Shown here in pieces: positions 36,301 through 48,480 of a stretch of DNA of 64,000 bases. Every line of letters starts with the position of its first letter. The stretch's first letter is position 1. The translations under genes were made by a program, and so were the position numbers. Source of the DNA: Vanessa cardui. Taxonomy: Eukaryota; Arthropoda; Insecta; Lepidoptera; Nymphalidae. Where the stretch lies: the NCBI RefSeq assembly GCF_905220365.1, contig NC_061130.1, forward strand, positions 9,803,501-9,867,500. Reading direction: 5' to 3'. The notes beneath the pieces are model-generated. The model searched no databases. It saw only the letters and a list, made by a program, of their open reading frames with translations, and was not told the origin of the DNA.

Positions 36301-36764
36301 ACCTCATTCTGGAGTTCCTGGAATTTAGCGTTCTAAATTAAGAAAAAAAAAACTTTTTTAATTTTGTGTCAATAATTAATATTACTAAAAACTATCTCGC
36401 CGACTCGGTGTAACACGGATAGAATAGTAATGTTCTTCATAAAACGTAGATAACTATTTATAAAAAACAAACGAACAATTACATTTTTTTTCGCCTTCAT
36501 TCACATTACAATTTGCCAGTGTAACAATTGGATAATTATTTGAGGAACTTGCAGAGAACTAACATACATCCATTTTAATTTATATAAGAAAATATATACT
36601 TGAAACATGCAAAAGTTAAATTTTTGCTCAATTACCTGAAGAGCTACGAGAGACTTAGCCTGCTCCGAGATGAGGTAATGGAAGGGTCCAGGAGGCGAGC
36701 GCAACTGCAGGCACTCCATGCCCGAGCCACCAGAGCCTCCGCTGGCGCTGTCTGCACCGCCCGT
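30391..36764 (-). CDS. Coiled-coil/low-complexity protein, 3' part, two alternative C-termini
   Basis: Minus-strand exons, 5' to 3': 36764-36636, 36332-35619, 33982-33884, then 33110-32691 (stop TAG) or 33110-32745 spliced to 30648-30391. All internal junctions are phase 0 with GT-AG sites. The first visible exon starts at an acceptor (ttttag), so the start codon is upstream. The protein reads a Gly/Ser linker, FHYLISEQAKSLVALQ, then LQNEVGALLEFRDLVIETFP, a Ser/Ala repeat (SSASASASASRSR), heptad-like helices (ELWALLDVIQRKGVRLRDEA; LRTERDALLAHAAQLEAAAA; HRTVLLEKLERAQDQNEDL; SIELEGARARVRQLEG), then a Pro/Arg/Ala/Ser-rich GC-rich segment. The long tail ends RYDELWAGRPQRYFES...DDFDDDSLA. I do not recognise the family; a cytoskeletal or centrosomal scaffold is only a guess from composition. 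Confidence 0.7.
30648..30703. repeat. (GCTA)n short tandem run beside the last exon
   Basis: The bases ctagctagctagctagct at about 30688-30704 form four to five tandem units in the intron just upstream of the minus-strand exon 30648-30391. Confidence 0.6.
30731..31016 (+). mobile_element. Lepidopteran SINE-like element, copy B
   Basis: Nearly identical to 24565-24838 through all modules, from taggttggcagacgagcata to ccctaccaccaag. It sits in the intron between the two alternative ends of the minus-strand gene. Confidence 0.85.
31017..32405. other. Intronic AT-rich stretch
   Basis: Between the long-form last exon and the short-form 3' UTR of the minus-strand gene. No exon recognised. Contains a possible hairpin at 31812-31870 with 12-bp outer arms (catgctttttct / agaaaaagcatg). 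Confidence 0.45.
32406..32690 (-). other. Putative 3' UTR of the short isoform of the minus-strand gene
   Basis: Starts after the TAG at 32691-32693, is relatively GC-rich near the stop codon and falls to AT-rich. It ends near AATAAA on the minus strand (TTTATT at 32406-32411). This arrangement supports 33110-32691 as a true terminal exon. Confidence 0.45.
33111..33883. other. Intron of the minus-strand gene
   Basis: AT-rich, with no recognised element. A 60-codon + strand frame at 33316-33498 has no supporting feature. Confidence 0.5.
33983..35618. other. Intron of the minus-strand gene (1.6 kb)
   Basis: AT-rich. A 103-codon + strand frame (34531-34842) has an AT-driven Phe/Leu/Ile/Asn composition and no motif; treated as chance. 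Confidence 0.5.
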
Positions 36765-36956
36765 CTAAAACAAAATAAACATAAGTTGATGTCCGAACGA
36801 GATCGAAAATCTTTAGTCAAATTAACTAAAACTAGATAAAAAATAATAAATATTAATACGACTTCTAGAACAACATATGTACCTAGTCAATGAAAATTCG
36901 GCGTTTAGCATGATGACTTCTACATAAATAAATTACGACGTTCTAGTGAGAACATT

Positions 36957-37018
36957 ATCATTGATTTGGTGAGACAATTAAACCGAGTGCGGTTTAATTG
37001 TCTCACCAAATCAATGAT
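36957..37018. repeat. Perfect 29-bp-arm palindrome at the left end of MITE copy 3
   Basis: Arm 36957-36985 is exactly complementary to 36990-37018, with loop agtg. The right arm ends with the target duplication caccaaat plus the first 7 bases of the MITE (caatgat); the left arm is their inverted copy, so a fragment of the element terminus exists outside the element. Confidence 0.92.
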
Positions 37019-37320
37019 ATTCTAATAAAAAGATATGTTATATCCATACTAAACAACAGAAAAAAGTGTGCCGCGCCGGGGACCGTTTATTTTAGTTTAT
37101 TTTTACATTTCGTTAAAAGTAAAAAGGATAGATTCATAAAAACATTAAGTAAAAGGAATAACTAGATGTTTTAATTACGCAAAACGTATTACTACGTAAT
37201 TATGATGTATTATAACGTATTACTACGTAAAACAACTAAAGGCAAACGTCAGAATTAGGACGTTTTCTAGTCTTCACTTTTTGCGCGTTAATAACATATC
37301 TGTTTACTACAACATCATTG
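37012..37320. mobile_element. hAT-type MITE, copy 3 (309 bp)
   Basis: Same family as 5322-5625, full length. Target-site duplication caccaaat at 37004-37011 and 37321-37328 is exact. Left end caatgatattctaataaaaa, right end actacaacatcattg. Confidence 0.92.
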
Positions 37321-38629
37321 CACCAAATATACGATTACTTGAATCAAATAGGCACAATCAAGTTGTGTTTAAGTATCCGTACGCGTACATTGCAGTAGCT
37401 ATTCACGATTCTCCATTAAGTGACTGTCACTCGTGATTACAAATCAGTGATTACGTTGGATTTGTTCAAAAAGGAATCAAGGGCTACGACACGTATTCGC
37501 ATACCATGAATTAAACACATTGTTAGGTAATAATAAGCCTGTGAATTGAATTTGAATTGAGAACTTATGAATTAAACGTGGAATTAACATGGATTGGTTA
37601 CTAAGTTACTTTAATTAGGGATTTGAGCTGAGAATATAAATGAACAAACATATATTTTTAATTTTAAAGTGTAATTGCTGTTTGTGTTATGATGTTTAAT
37701 TAATTTTTATAATATATTTATATATAATTAATTTAATTTGATTTTCAATGATTATATTCAAACGATTTCGATTAGGTTAGTAAACACAAATATTAATAGG
37801 AAAAAAAAACTCTTTTACTTGGTAGTAAGTCTTTTTGCAAGCTCGTCTGGGCGGATTCCAGTGTAACTACAAGCAGAAGCGATGTAACATCTCTTTTTCC
37901 CAAACTAGTTGACGCTTTGGCGATTAATTGAATGATTGATTTTTTTACAACTAAAAAGACTCTGCCATACATGTTAAGATTTTGTTTTGTATTATGTAGA
38001 ATTATAAACCAGTGAGGTTTTACTATTGACATTTAATGGACAATAGTCAATTATATGTATGTATTTATATCGATAATTCTATTTATTGGAAATTTGAAGC
38101 GTTCTGCGGTTGTAAAATAAGATATTTATTTTTATATGAGCTCTTGTTTCTTTGATAACAAAGGTACTTGAAGCTGTATCATCGCTCACACTTTAGACGA
38201 GATCTAGAGCAAATAGAAACGAGGTTATCAGAGGTAACGTCAGATGTTTATAAGAAGTTATGCATGTTTTGAAAATAACATGTTTTAAGTAACGGAAGTA
38301 ATATATTATTTTTTTAGAAAAAAAAAAAATACGCTCGCTTATATGCCCGGCAAATTATTCGAAATACGCGGTAAAGTTTTTTTGTATTTGATCCGACATT
38401 CGCACTTTAATATTAGAAGAAACCAAGTACCAACAACAACTATACACAGTTTGTAATCAAACGTTTAACTGATGCGTGAACGCTCTATGCGTAAACGAAG
38501 AACAACAAGCTTTTTTATATAAGCGTGTTCAACAATTAAGATTTTTACTTTATAAAAAAAAATGTAATATTCCATATCTATTTTTGTTCCAAATTTGACT
38601 TAATTTTATCTCCGATCTATCCATGCAAT

Positions 38630-38656
38630 CCTTCACATGTATTATACATGTGAAGG
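38630..38656. repeat. Perfect hairpin, 12-bp arms, 3-nt loop
   Basis: ccttcacatgta, then tta, then tacatgtgaagg. Shorter than the other hairpins; part is the palindromic acatgt motif, so chance contributes more. Confidence 0.7.
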
Positions 38657-41600
38657 TTTGGATCAGCAAGATTAAGAGAAAAATAAAATAAAATAAAAAT
38701 GATTTATATTGATTCTTAGACTTGAGGGTTTATTCCCAAGACGCTGGCGCTGTCGCCCCTGAACAGCAAAGTTTACTTTGAGCTATGCAGCTAGACACCA
38801 AAGGAATATAATCTACATATTAAAGCCGTCTACAAACCTATCAAAAGACATGATTTAATTAAATAGTTTGATATGATAAGTAACGCAGCAATGCTTTCAA
38901 ACTTAATATGGTCTTCCAACTTTGTTGCTTTTTACCTATTAGCAAAAGAATCATAAAGAAATAGTTTAAGTGCAGCGGTAGCGTTATCTCCAAACAATAT
39001 TCCGCTATAAATAAACGTAGAACCGATATCTTCTGATAGCGCAGCTTACAACTGTCGATGTCAGTAAGTGCTGATAACATTAGCTCTGTCATTTTATGTG
39101 ATAAACACTGTTCAAATTTTCACTGATAACGATTTTTTCTTGTTTTGAAATACGCAAGCGGTATATCTTATGTGCTATCTAAGAAATATATATTCGATGA
39201 GTAATTTTTGATTTATAAGATTAGTTGAGACATTTATTCCGCTATTGATAATAATTTGTCTCAACGTGTGATGTTGAGTTACTGTTTCGGGCTCCGTGAC
39301 GTTTTATTTGAATTCAACTGCCGCTGATTACCTTCGAATGAATACGAATTGTACACAACTGTCACATTCATTTGATGCGTTGTTTGTCAATCGTAACTAT
39401 TTTGTAGTTTCACTTTCTATTGCGCCACACGGTCCCAGCCACTGTGTTATTATAATAATTTACTAATGCGATTCGACATTAAACCGAGCACCATTCGCAT
39501 ACAAACGGAACTGCCGCCAGTCGATTGTTTATTTTCACTACGACGTAACCGCTTTTAAATAGCGAGACTTAATGTGTTTATAACATGAAATAATCTGCAA
39601 ATATGTAATCGTGAGCTATAATATATTATTGAGATATGTTTGATATATAGATCTATCTGTCTTTTCCGCACGTCACGCACAATATTGACTAAACTGTTTA
39701 GATCATGTTTGAATATACATAAAGGGAAGTTCCCTTGGTATGTGTTGTTCTCAATTGAATTAGTTAGGTAAGATAGGGGTTATGACAGGCATTTGTGATG
39801 AGTGATGAGAAGTACAACCAAACATATTTAAAAAGTAATATTACCCTGATAGTGCTATGGGTCCTTGGCACATCCAAAAAAATTAACGCATTTCGTCCAC
39901 ACGCGATACCAGCAAGTAGCTTTCTGCAAAGTTTACATCACAGATGATACTCCTATACATTGCAGACAGAACGAAATTTGTTTCACATTCGCCAATAACG
40001 AATTCATTAGACTAAATTGGACTTTGGACATACCTACGACGAATTTTGCTAAAATATTTGGTAGTCTGAATTTACCACAGAACTCCGTAAACTTATATTT
40101 AACAGAACTAAATTTTTGTTCAGTTTATGTCATTCAATTCACATAACAAGTTTAACATACTAAAATAAAACCCAAGTGACCCAAAGTGGAGAAGCATGGT
40201 ATATAGTAAGGTCTGCATATTAATAGTAAATATCGATAAAAAAAAATTAAATTCAAGTTGTGATGCTACCTGGTAATAAAAATATGCAGGCACACAAAAA
40301 ATACAAATTTAACAACAAAACATAAAAATAAAAACAATTTTGTTGTATTGAACTTTACTATTTTGACATAACACTATTTCGTTATTATCTATAACGTCAT
40401 TGACAAAAGTATGAGTAACTTAAAAAAACTAAACATTTTATCATAGACTAACTCATGGTTTCAAAGAACACTGTTCAAAGTCAGTTTGACTCATCTGAAT
40501 AGTCACTGGTCGGTGGTAGTCTATGATGCACTAGACGACCAGGTCTGACTTTGACCAGCATTTTAAAAACAAGTATTTAAATAATAAATTTAAAAGATTC
40601 CTATCGCCGAATATCCTGTTAACATATTATTATGCAATTCATTCTAAATCAGATATGAAATAAAGTCATTTTTTGCTGGAAAACAAAATCTAGATATTGT
40701 GTTATTGAGGACGAGGTGATCTATCTCAAGACGACCTGTATCAGATATACTGTATTACAATAGGATATGAACAAAGATAAACGATACCAAACATACAAGA
40801 ACAAGAAAAAATATAGAAATATTATATTTTCACACAAGATTACATTTCATAATATGATATTTAACACTTTGGATGGCACAAAAAATTACAAAAATATCGC
40901 TGCATACGTAACTTTTTTGTACAAATAATATTGAAATCAAATGTTAATTATTATTACTAACTAGTTTTGCTTCGCAGTTGCTTCCTGCATTTAACAAGTT
41001 CAAATGACGTAGTTTAATAAAAATAATGAAGAGGTTTTTGATAAGGAAACGAAGGCGAAAACAGAGATCATTTAATTTTGATTACAATTTGATTAAAAAG
41101 TTTAAGTTCGAGCGAATAATTTATTTTCTCAACAATCATTTTCAAATTGTGCCTATTGAAGTTTTTGCTTCCAAAAAACTATACCAATTAAAATATTATT
41201 CTTTACAAGTTTACTTAGGTGTTCGATATTTGATTAGAAAAAGAGTAACTACGAAGTTTCTGGCTGTTTCTTAGAAACATTTCTAGGTACTTTGATACGG
41301 TGATCGATACAGAATAGTCTACTTGAAAATAATTTTTTAGTAAGTCTTGCTAATAAATGATTATTTTTATTATACTAAAAGAATATAATAAATAAAATCA
41401 TGATGAAACATTATCTAGATAAGGTCGTTTCTGTATCAAGTATAAGCAGTCAGTCAAGATAAATATACCTACTTAAGACTAAAAGTAATAACACACTCAA
41501 CAATACTCTACATATTTACAACCGTGCTTTATAATTAAAGGCGTCCCTAACAATTAGACGGAGCAGTCACTGTAACTTTACCATGGTAGTTATTTGCATA

Positions 41601-42092
41601 GTCACAAGTAGGTCGTAGAACAAGCATCATATAATATACACTTATATGCCATTAATAATTTATTCACCCGTATTTACATACAATTCCAAGTCGCTTCACC
41701 TGCGTTCGCGTTCATATTGATGCACGTTATATGGGCATTCTTTTTAAATATATTCAACATATTTTTTTATTTCCATGTTACTGGTATCTCAAAAATTTAC
41801 GCAACCATATTTTAAAATTCTATATTATTGCTGCTGATGGTATTACAGCGAGGCATATTTGAAAGACACTTCTTTTAAAAATCCAGTGTAAAAAGAGTTG
41901 TATATATAACACATGTTTCTATTTTTGTAGCGTATTCCTAGCTTACAACACAGAACATGGAACAGGGCACAATTATGTGCGCAAGCACAAGTTCTTTACC
42001 TATTCCTTTACTCTCATAACCCGAGATCATCTATGGGTAGAGACGACTAATTACGATTTAAGAGCCGATTGTTTAGGAATTTCTATTTAAAA

Positions 42093-42111
42093 ACACACAC
42101 ACACACACACG
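42093..42111. repeat. (CA)n microsatellite
   Basis: About nine CA units in AT-rich spacer. Confidence 0.85.
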
Positions 42112-44501
42112 CAGATGAATACAACAATACTTAACGTAAGAATGGAAACCTTGATATTACAGTATAAATTCGTTTAAATCATTACAATAATATTGTTTCA
42201 CGGCATTGAATATGTGTATAAATAAAAAGCTATTCAGTTCCAACGAGGTCTCGTAAATGCGAAGACTTAACAATGATCGCTTATCAGTGGGATATATGAG
42301 CAAGATGAGTATACAAAAGTCATGTCTCGCTACGCATTGTTTGAAATGCTAATGCAAGTATTATATATTAGCGGTAATTATTGCGGTCGTTTTAAATAAT
42401 ATATTTAAGCGGGTTAGTTCGTTATTATTTTTAGGACCGTTTCACACAATTACTTCGCAAGTTGCTCGGCCTTTCTAACAGGAATTTCTAAATATTTCGT
42501 AAAAAATAATCAATAGTTAAATTTTATTCAAATATTACAGATACAAAATGCTGAAATCTTTACCTTAGAGAACAAACTTCTTAACCTACAGTCTTAATAT
42601 CTTATAGGCTATAAATAACCTATAAATTTTACTAGTATTTTAAAAGGAAAAGCGATAGAAATGATAAAAACAAAGCAAAAGACAATATTACCATGTTTGA
42701 CTTTCTTTTACGCTCACTGAGAGACATAATATTACGATATTGTTAGAAATAAGACTATAAATGATAATAAAATAACTTTACGATGAATTAGCATCGGTCT
42801 CGTTCAAGAAATAATATCAAGAAACTGATATTATATGAATAAATCATTATTCTTAACCACAACCTCCATTGACGTCTGATTTAACCACAGAGAGGTCATA
42901 TTTTTCGTTGTAATTCTAACATTTGATGTAATTAATTCTTACGTTTTAGAGTATAAATTTGATCCGTATTAAGCACAGTCTAATATTTTAGAGTATTTGT
43001 AAAAAAATATATTAGAAACGATTAACAAAAAAAAACTATTCAATAAAATTTAATAAAAACTTAATTTAACAGGTAATATTCAATAAAAGTTTGTAAAAAA
43101 CACTCTTTGCACGTAAACGACCTCCAGTGTGGAAACAATTACGCAAGACTTTCGCGACATTAGTGTTTTTACAACTATAATGACATCGTATCGTGTCCGT
43201 TATGTCCATCTTTAAGGCATATCATTAGACATGACGCTTTTAAATCAATAAACACGTTGATATTAAGCCGATACTACTTCAGACAAATCTACAAAATAAC
43301 CATAAACGATTCATAAGATACGAAAACGCAATTAATATAAGAGGAATTCGTTCCGAAAGTTTGATTAAAGCGTTAATTTTCGTAAACGTCAATGTATCTA
43401 TCGCTGTCGAAAGTCACTAATTAGTACTGAAAACGAAAAATAACAAAGTATTTGATGAAAGTATTGTATCCGTTGCTTCACTGTTTGTTTGTTCATTGAT
43501 AAATTGCGGTCCTTTAACTCTCTCTGAAACTTTCGCTCGTGGAAACATCATTAGAGCGTAAATATTAAATTCCCTTTATTCAAATTAAAGTACTTTACTA
43601 CAAAATTATTCAACAATTAAAAATATACAAAATTCTCTCAATTATTATTTTTTTTTTATATTTTATTGAATTTTTCATCGAAATAATGAATTCATACTTC
43701 GTATATGATTCAGAGTAGATAGATAGAGTTGACCTCAATAATTAAAAAAAAAAGAAAATTTTTTTTTATAGTTGTGCTAAATAAAATATCTAATAAGTTT
43801 CGCATAGAGATCCAATCGTCTGTAAAGTGGAAAATATGAAAAAAAAATTAATTTAACAAAACTAATTAGCATTTTGTGTTACGTATTAAAAGTTCTTAGG
43901 GGACATTAATATAAATATAAATAAATTCAATTATATGATTTTTGACACGACCTAGTATCTACGTAAAAAACGGTTAAGACCGAAATATTGTCGTTAATTT
44001 TTTGGACACTATTCGAACAAATAACCTAGGATATATTCCAAGCGATGTATTAATATTTTGTATATTAATTAAAATTCATAAAAGAAGCTCATATTGAAAT
44101 ATTCCATTCATTAAAATTATAGCGTTACGTTTAAATATTTGTACAAAATTCTTCTTGCTTTGCACAATTAACAAACCTAAATACGCATTTACACGTAACG
44201 CAATGCCAAGAATACTGAGCATAATTTCGAGGCGTGAATCCTATTCCGTAATCTATAATTTGCGGGTCACGCCACTCAAAAATGTATCTTGCATGAACCA
44301 ATCAAACATAACCGTTATACGCCATTTACCACCGGCGTCAGTGTAAAAATACTTAATTTGACAACCAATCATTTACTCTACATATGTTTTGACAAGTAAA
44401 GTGTTTTGATATACCTTGTTATACATTTTTATTTTTTTTAAGAAACACAATTCAAATCATAGAGTTGAAAAAAATATTATTACATATTTTAAATTCCAAA
44501 T

Positions 44502-44536
44502 TTTCTTTCTTTTCTTTCTTTCTTTCTTTCTTTCAA
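44502..44536. repeat. (TTTC)n microsatellite
   Basis: ttct/tttc units in tandem, about eight, with one interruption. Confidence 0.85.
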
Positions 44537-47500
44537 ATGCACCACTAAGATTTTATTCGCATCATTATTTCTGGTTTCTGAGATAAATTACCTTTTTTCA
44601 TGTTCAAGTATATTTTAGTAGAACATGGTTAGAAAATAGAATAATAAAGTCGGCTTATACACAGAATACTTTAAATAATTGAGTACTGCGACAGTGGATG
44701 TTTCACGTGAACAACCTTTTTTAAAAAACCGACCTAGTTTTGTCTTTTAAAGGTCCTTTAATTTGTAAAGCAAACTTAACAATGTTAAAGAACTTGCTCT
44801 GACAATTGAGTAGAAAGGTATGCAGGAAACAAGGGCGCTTTTGATAATGATCTCGCTCACCTTACCTTCCTGTAAGTAGATCAGCTTAAAACTTTACTAA
44901 GAGATTTTCTTCACATTTTCCCAGAGGACAAAAATTCTAATAATAAATCCTTAAGAAATTCACTTATATGTTAATGAGATTATAACAAAGAGATATGGAA
45001 ATGATTTCAAAGGCAACATGTATTGTATTATTTTATCATAAATAATAATCAGAATTTTACAATTAATTTCCGAATTTCTAAAAACATCCAAAGTAGTACA
45101 ACATTTAGGTCGACGCTTTAGAGAGTGCTTTTAATGTGACTTCCGACCTGTTACGAAGTTCCTGTAATATAAAACAAAGAGTCCCTTTAGATACAACAAG
45201 CTATTTAACAGACAGGTGACTCGGCCTGTCAGAAACATGAATCGCTCCAACATAATTAAATACATATAAAATAATTTGAAATTGAATACCAAAAGATACG
45301 ACTAATAATTATTATAACATGCCGTCATCGAAACAGGATTACTATATACGATTATATGTTCGTAAAAACAAGACTAGATACAAAAAAACACACTGTAATT
45401 TTGACGTACAATTTAGTCTATTAACTTGAGGCCGAGCGAACATTCGACAACATTTGTTCAATGCGTCCGTGACATTCGCACACGCCAATTTAGGTTTTAT
45501 TATATTTCGAACCCACGGATTTTACACTAAAATCGTTTGGAAGGTGCCTAAACTTAATTAGACAGTTGAAGACAACGCCAAAAACATATTATGTCAGCTC
45601 CAAATATGTAGTTTTTTACGGTGAATGCTTTGCTTTATAAAGGAACCTATAAAATTTCCTACATTATGCTTTAACCATTTTAAGATCAATTTATGATAGT
45701 ATTATGAGAGTTTATAATATACATTTTTAATTGCTTTATTTTCCATATATATTGTCATGATGTAATGTCTGATTGATATCGATCGCTATATCGAACACGC
45801 TAAATAATTTTGTTGCTTCGTTAAACATACACATAAAAAAAAACGATTTATTTATTTGAAATTATAAATGTACTGAAAGTATAGAGCTAAGTATTATATA
45901 CTGTATACTTTTAGTCCTTCCAATTAGGAGTGCCACGGTAAAAATCTTTTTGAAACGTATGTAATTAAAATTAATATTTAGCAAGAAAGCTATACGACTG
46001 TTTAAGAGAAATGAGCGTTTTACAAGTGTAAAACAAATTTATAACTTCACAAACTCTCTAACTATATAACACATTGTTAGTGTTAACTTAAACGAGCCTT
46101 AAGCAAGTAAAAAAATAAAGAAACAGTCCGTCCATCTGCCATCTGCGTGAATAAAGTTAACTTATTTTTAGATATACAGAACCGTTGTCAAGTGTAAGAT
46201 AAAAATATACCATAAAATGAAGACTCCATAATTTTTATATTCCAACAAGAATAAAATAAATAAGAAGAATAAAAAGCGTACTTTCGCCGAATTCTTAATA
46301 TTATTTATATCACAATGAAAATCTTGATCGTCTTATAGGACAACAATGATGTTCGGTCTGTGACCTATTTGATTTTAAATACGAAAACTTTAACCTTAAA
46401 ATGCAAGAAAACCCAAGGCCTATGAATCGGATACCTGAACGACGAAAGATATCTTGACTGAAGGTCAATGTTACAACAAAAGTACAAGTTTCATATTTTG
46501 CGTTGCAATATCGAAAGTTGAAATCATTTAATATTTACCGAGCTCTGATCGGAGACAAAACAAAGGAAAAATAACATGATATCTATAGATGACATCATAT
46601 GCTGCTTAAGTACAGTAGAGCCATAGTAGTTCATAAGTACCGGTTAACTTACGAAATAGCCTACTACGTCGTCAGATTAAATGCTAACATTGGTATATAG
46701 ATATAAAAGTGTTATTTTAATACTTCTGTAATTTAGCAGACGAATTAAGATTCTCGATGCAGAATTAGCGAACAGTTGACGAAAAAAAGACCAACATACC
46801 CAACCAAGCGTTCAATGCTTTCACTTTTCGCCTCTTCGTACTAAATAGTACCTTTACGAAATTGTATGACCCGATACCATTGGCCTTCTTACTATAACTT
46901 AAAAGACACGACTGATGTTTATTTTTTCAAGTCGTTTAAATCAAATAATTTATCCAGAACAATCATGTTGGTCATGAACTTGAATAACCATTTAGTACAG
47001 TTTTTCAAGTCACAAACGACTAATATATTGTAAGGTACACGTTTAACTTAATTTGAGCAAAGTTCTTGCAAGATTTGTTTAGGGTGTTGATACTTGCTTC
47101 ATTAATAAAGTCTCAAAGTAGGGCTGAGTTAACCACACTCAAATTTTCAAATTTATACAATACAGAAGAAAAAAAATCGAAGGCTATGTAACAATTACGT
47201 TTAAAAAAATATAATTTGATCGATTGATTTCGAATTCAAGGTTATTCTTGATTCATTTAATCTTATATATTTTCAACAGTAAACGATGTATGTCTTATAG
47301 AAACAGCAAAATGTTAACTTTGTAAGTCTGTAACACGCTCGCTCCGACCAAATCGCCATCCGTGAAACACAATTGATATTATAACTTATTGCATGTTATA
47401 AATCTAATTATAGTACATAGCACGGAAGGTTATTTTGTTCCGTTAGATCGAGATCATAAACATAGTTGGTTCTAAGAAGATTTTGATTCATTTGTAACCG

Positions 47501-48394
47501 TTATCTGATTAGCATAGATCTGATGCAATCATCAATTCCTTATTAATAAACATATTTTTTATTATTAAATCATTAAATGTGCGACGGACATTTCTTGCTT
47601 ATTATAAATAAATCTTTTCTGATGATAGTAATGTTAGATTAATAAAAATTCAGTTTAAAAAAAAAATCTGTTAAAAATACGGTAAAATTTATAGAGCGTA
47701 AATAAATGAACAAATATACAGCATGACGACTGAAAGCTGTCGTTCAAAAAGAACACTAAACGAGTGACTTGGAGAGCTAACTATTTGGCATAACAATTTA
47801 TCTGATCGCCGTATATCGAATGAAATCTTATTCGAGAGCAAAAATTCAGAGCTATGAAACATTAATAACTTATGTTTTCGTATGAAGTCTACATTATCTT
47901 TTGAAGATATGATTCGAGAATGTAAAAATAATTATATCAGCGAAGTTCGATATTTTTTCTACGATTCCGGGCATTGAACCAAGAAACCTGACAGTCTTTA
48001 ATATAACTACTGAATAGTTATTCACTGGACCAACGAACGGTCTGCATTTAGCAACATAGCAGCATATCACAAGCTATTAATCTAGAACCTAAAGCAACTT
48101 GGAAGCATTACACGTGACGAACGTGAGATTAGTCACGTCCATGTCTGATAGTGACACGCGTTCGACAATCGACACAGCGGGGTACGATCTATTATTGCAA
48201 GAACTAATAATATGAACTTTATATCGCAGAGTGTGCTGGAATTACACTCGAGATATATTTTGAATTATTTCTACCAAACATGTTTAAAAAATATCAGCAC
48301 GTTGTGTTAATTCGCACTCAAATAAGCATATTTTTATGTATGCACTGCTTATTGTCGTTGGTTTTTCAAATATAACTATCATTCCTCAAATTAA

Positions 48395-48480
48395 CAATAA
48401 CCCATTTGGAGCTAAGATGTTATGTCTCTTGTGCATGTAGTTTCACAAATTTCAAATACCTTCACAAGTTTGCTGTTTGA
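48395..48480 (+). mobile_element. Fragment of the SINE-like family
   Basis: ggagctaagatgttatgtct, then cttgtgcatgtagtttcac, a diverged match to the middle of 24565-24838. No ends preserved. Confidence 0.5.

Larger units (their letters stand above)
37330..48394. other. Long non-coding stretch, part 1
   Basis: About 11 kb with no coding exon I can support. Open frames of 77-93 codons (37793-38032 minus, 38859-39092 minus, 39865-40146 plus with no ATG, 41026-41274 plus) lack motifs and splice context. Contents: a 12-bp-arm hairpin at 38630-38656, a remnant of the 'cacgggtg' repeat head near 40963, and microsatellites listed separately. Probably the 5' intron or upstream region of the minus-strand gene. 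Confidence 0.5.

Noticed and set aside
35558..36336. Alternative frames over the large exon 35619-36332
   Set aside because: Only the frame with coiled-coil heptads is bounded by an acceptor and donor in phase 0.
39865..40146. 93-codon + strand frame
   Set aside because: Has no ATG at its start, no motif, and no splice context; length is within chance for AT-rich DNA of this size.
41026..41274. 82-codon basic frame starting at ATG
   Set aside because: Composition (Lys/Arg/Phe/Tyr/Leu) follows AT-rich sequence; no similarity recognised and no neighbours.
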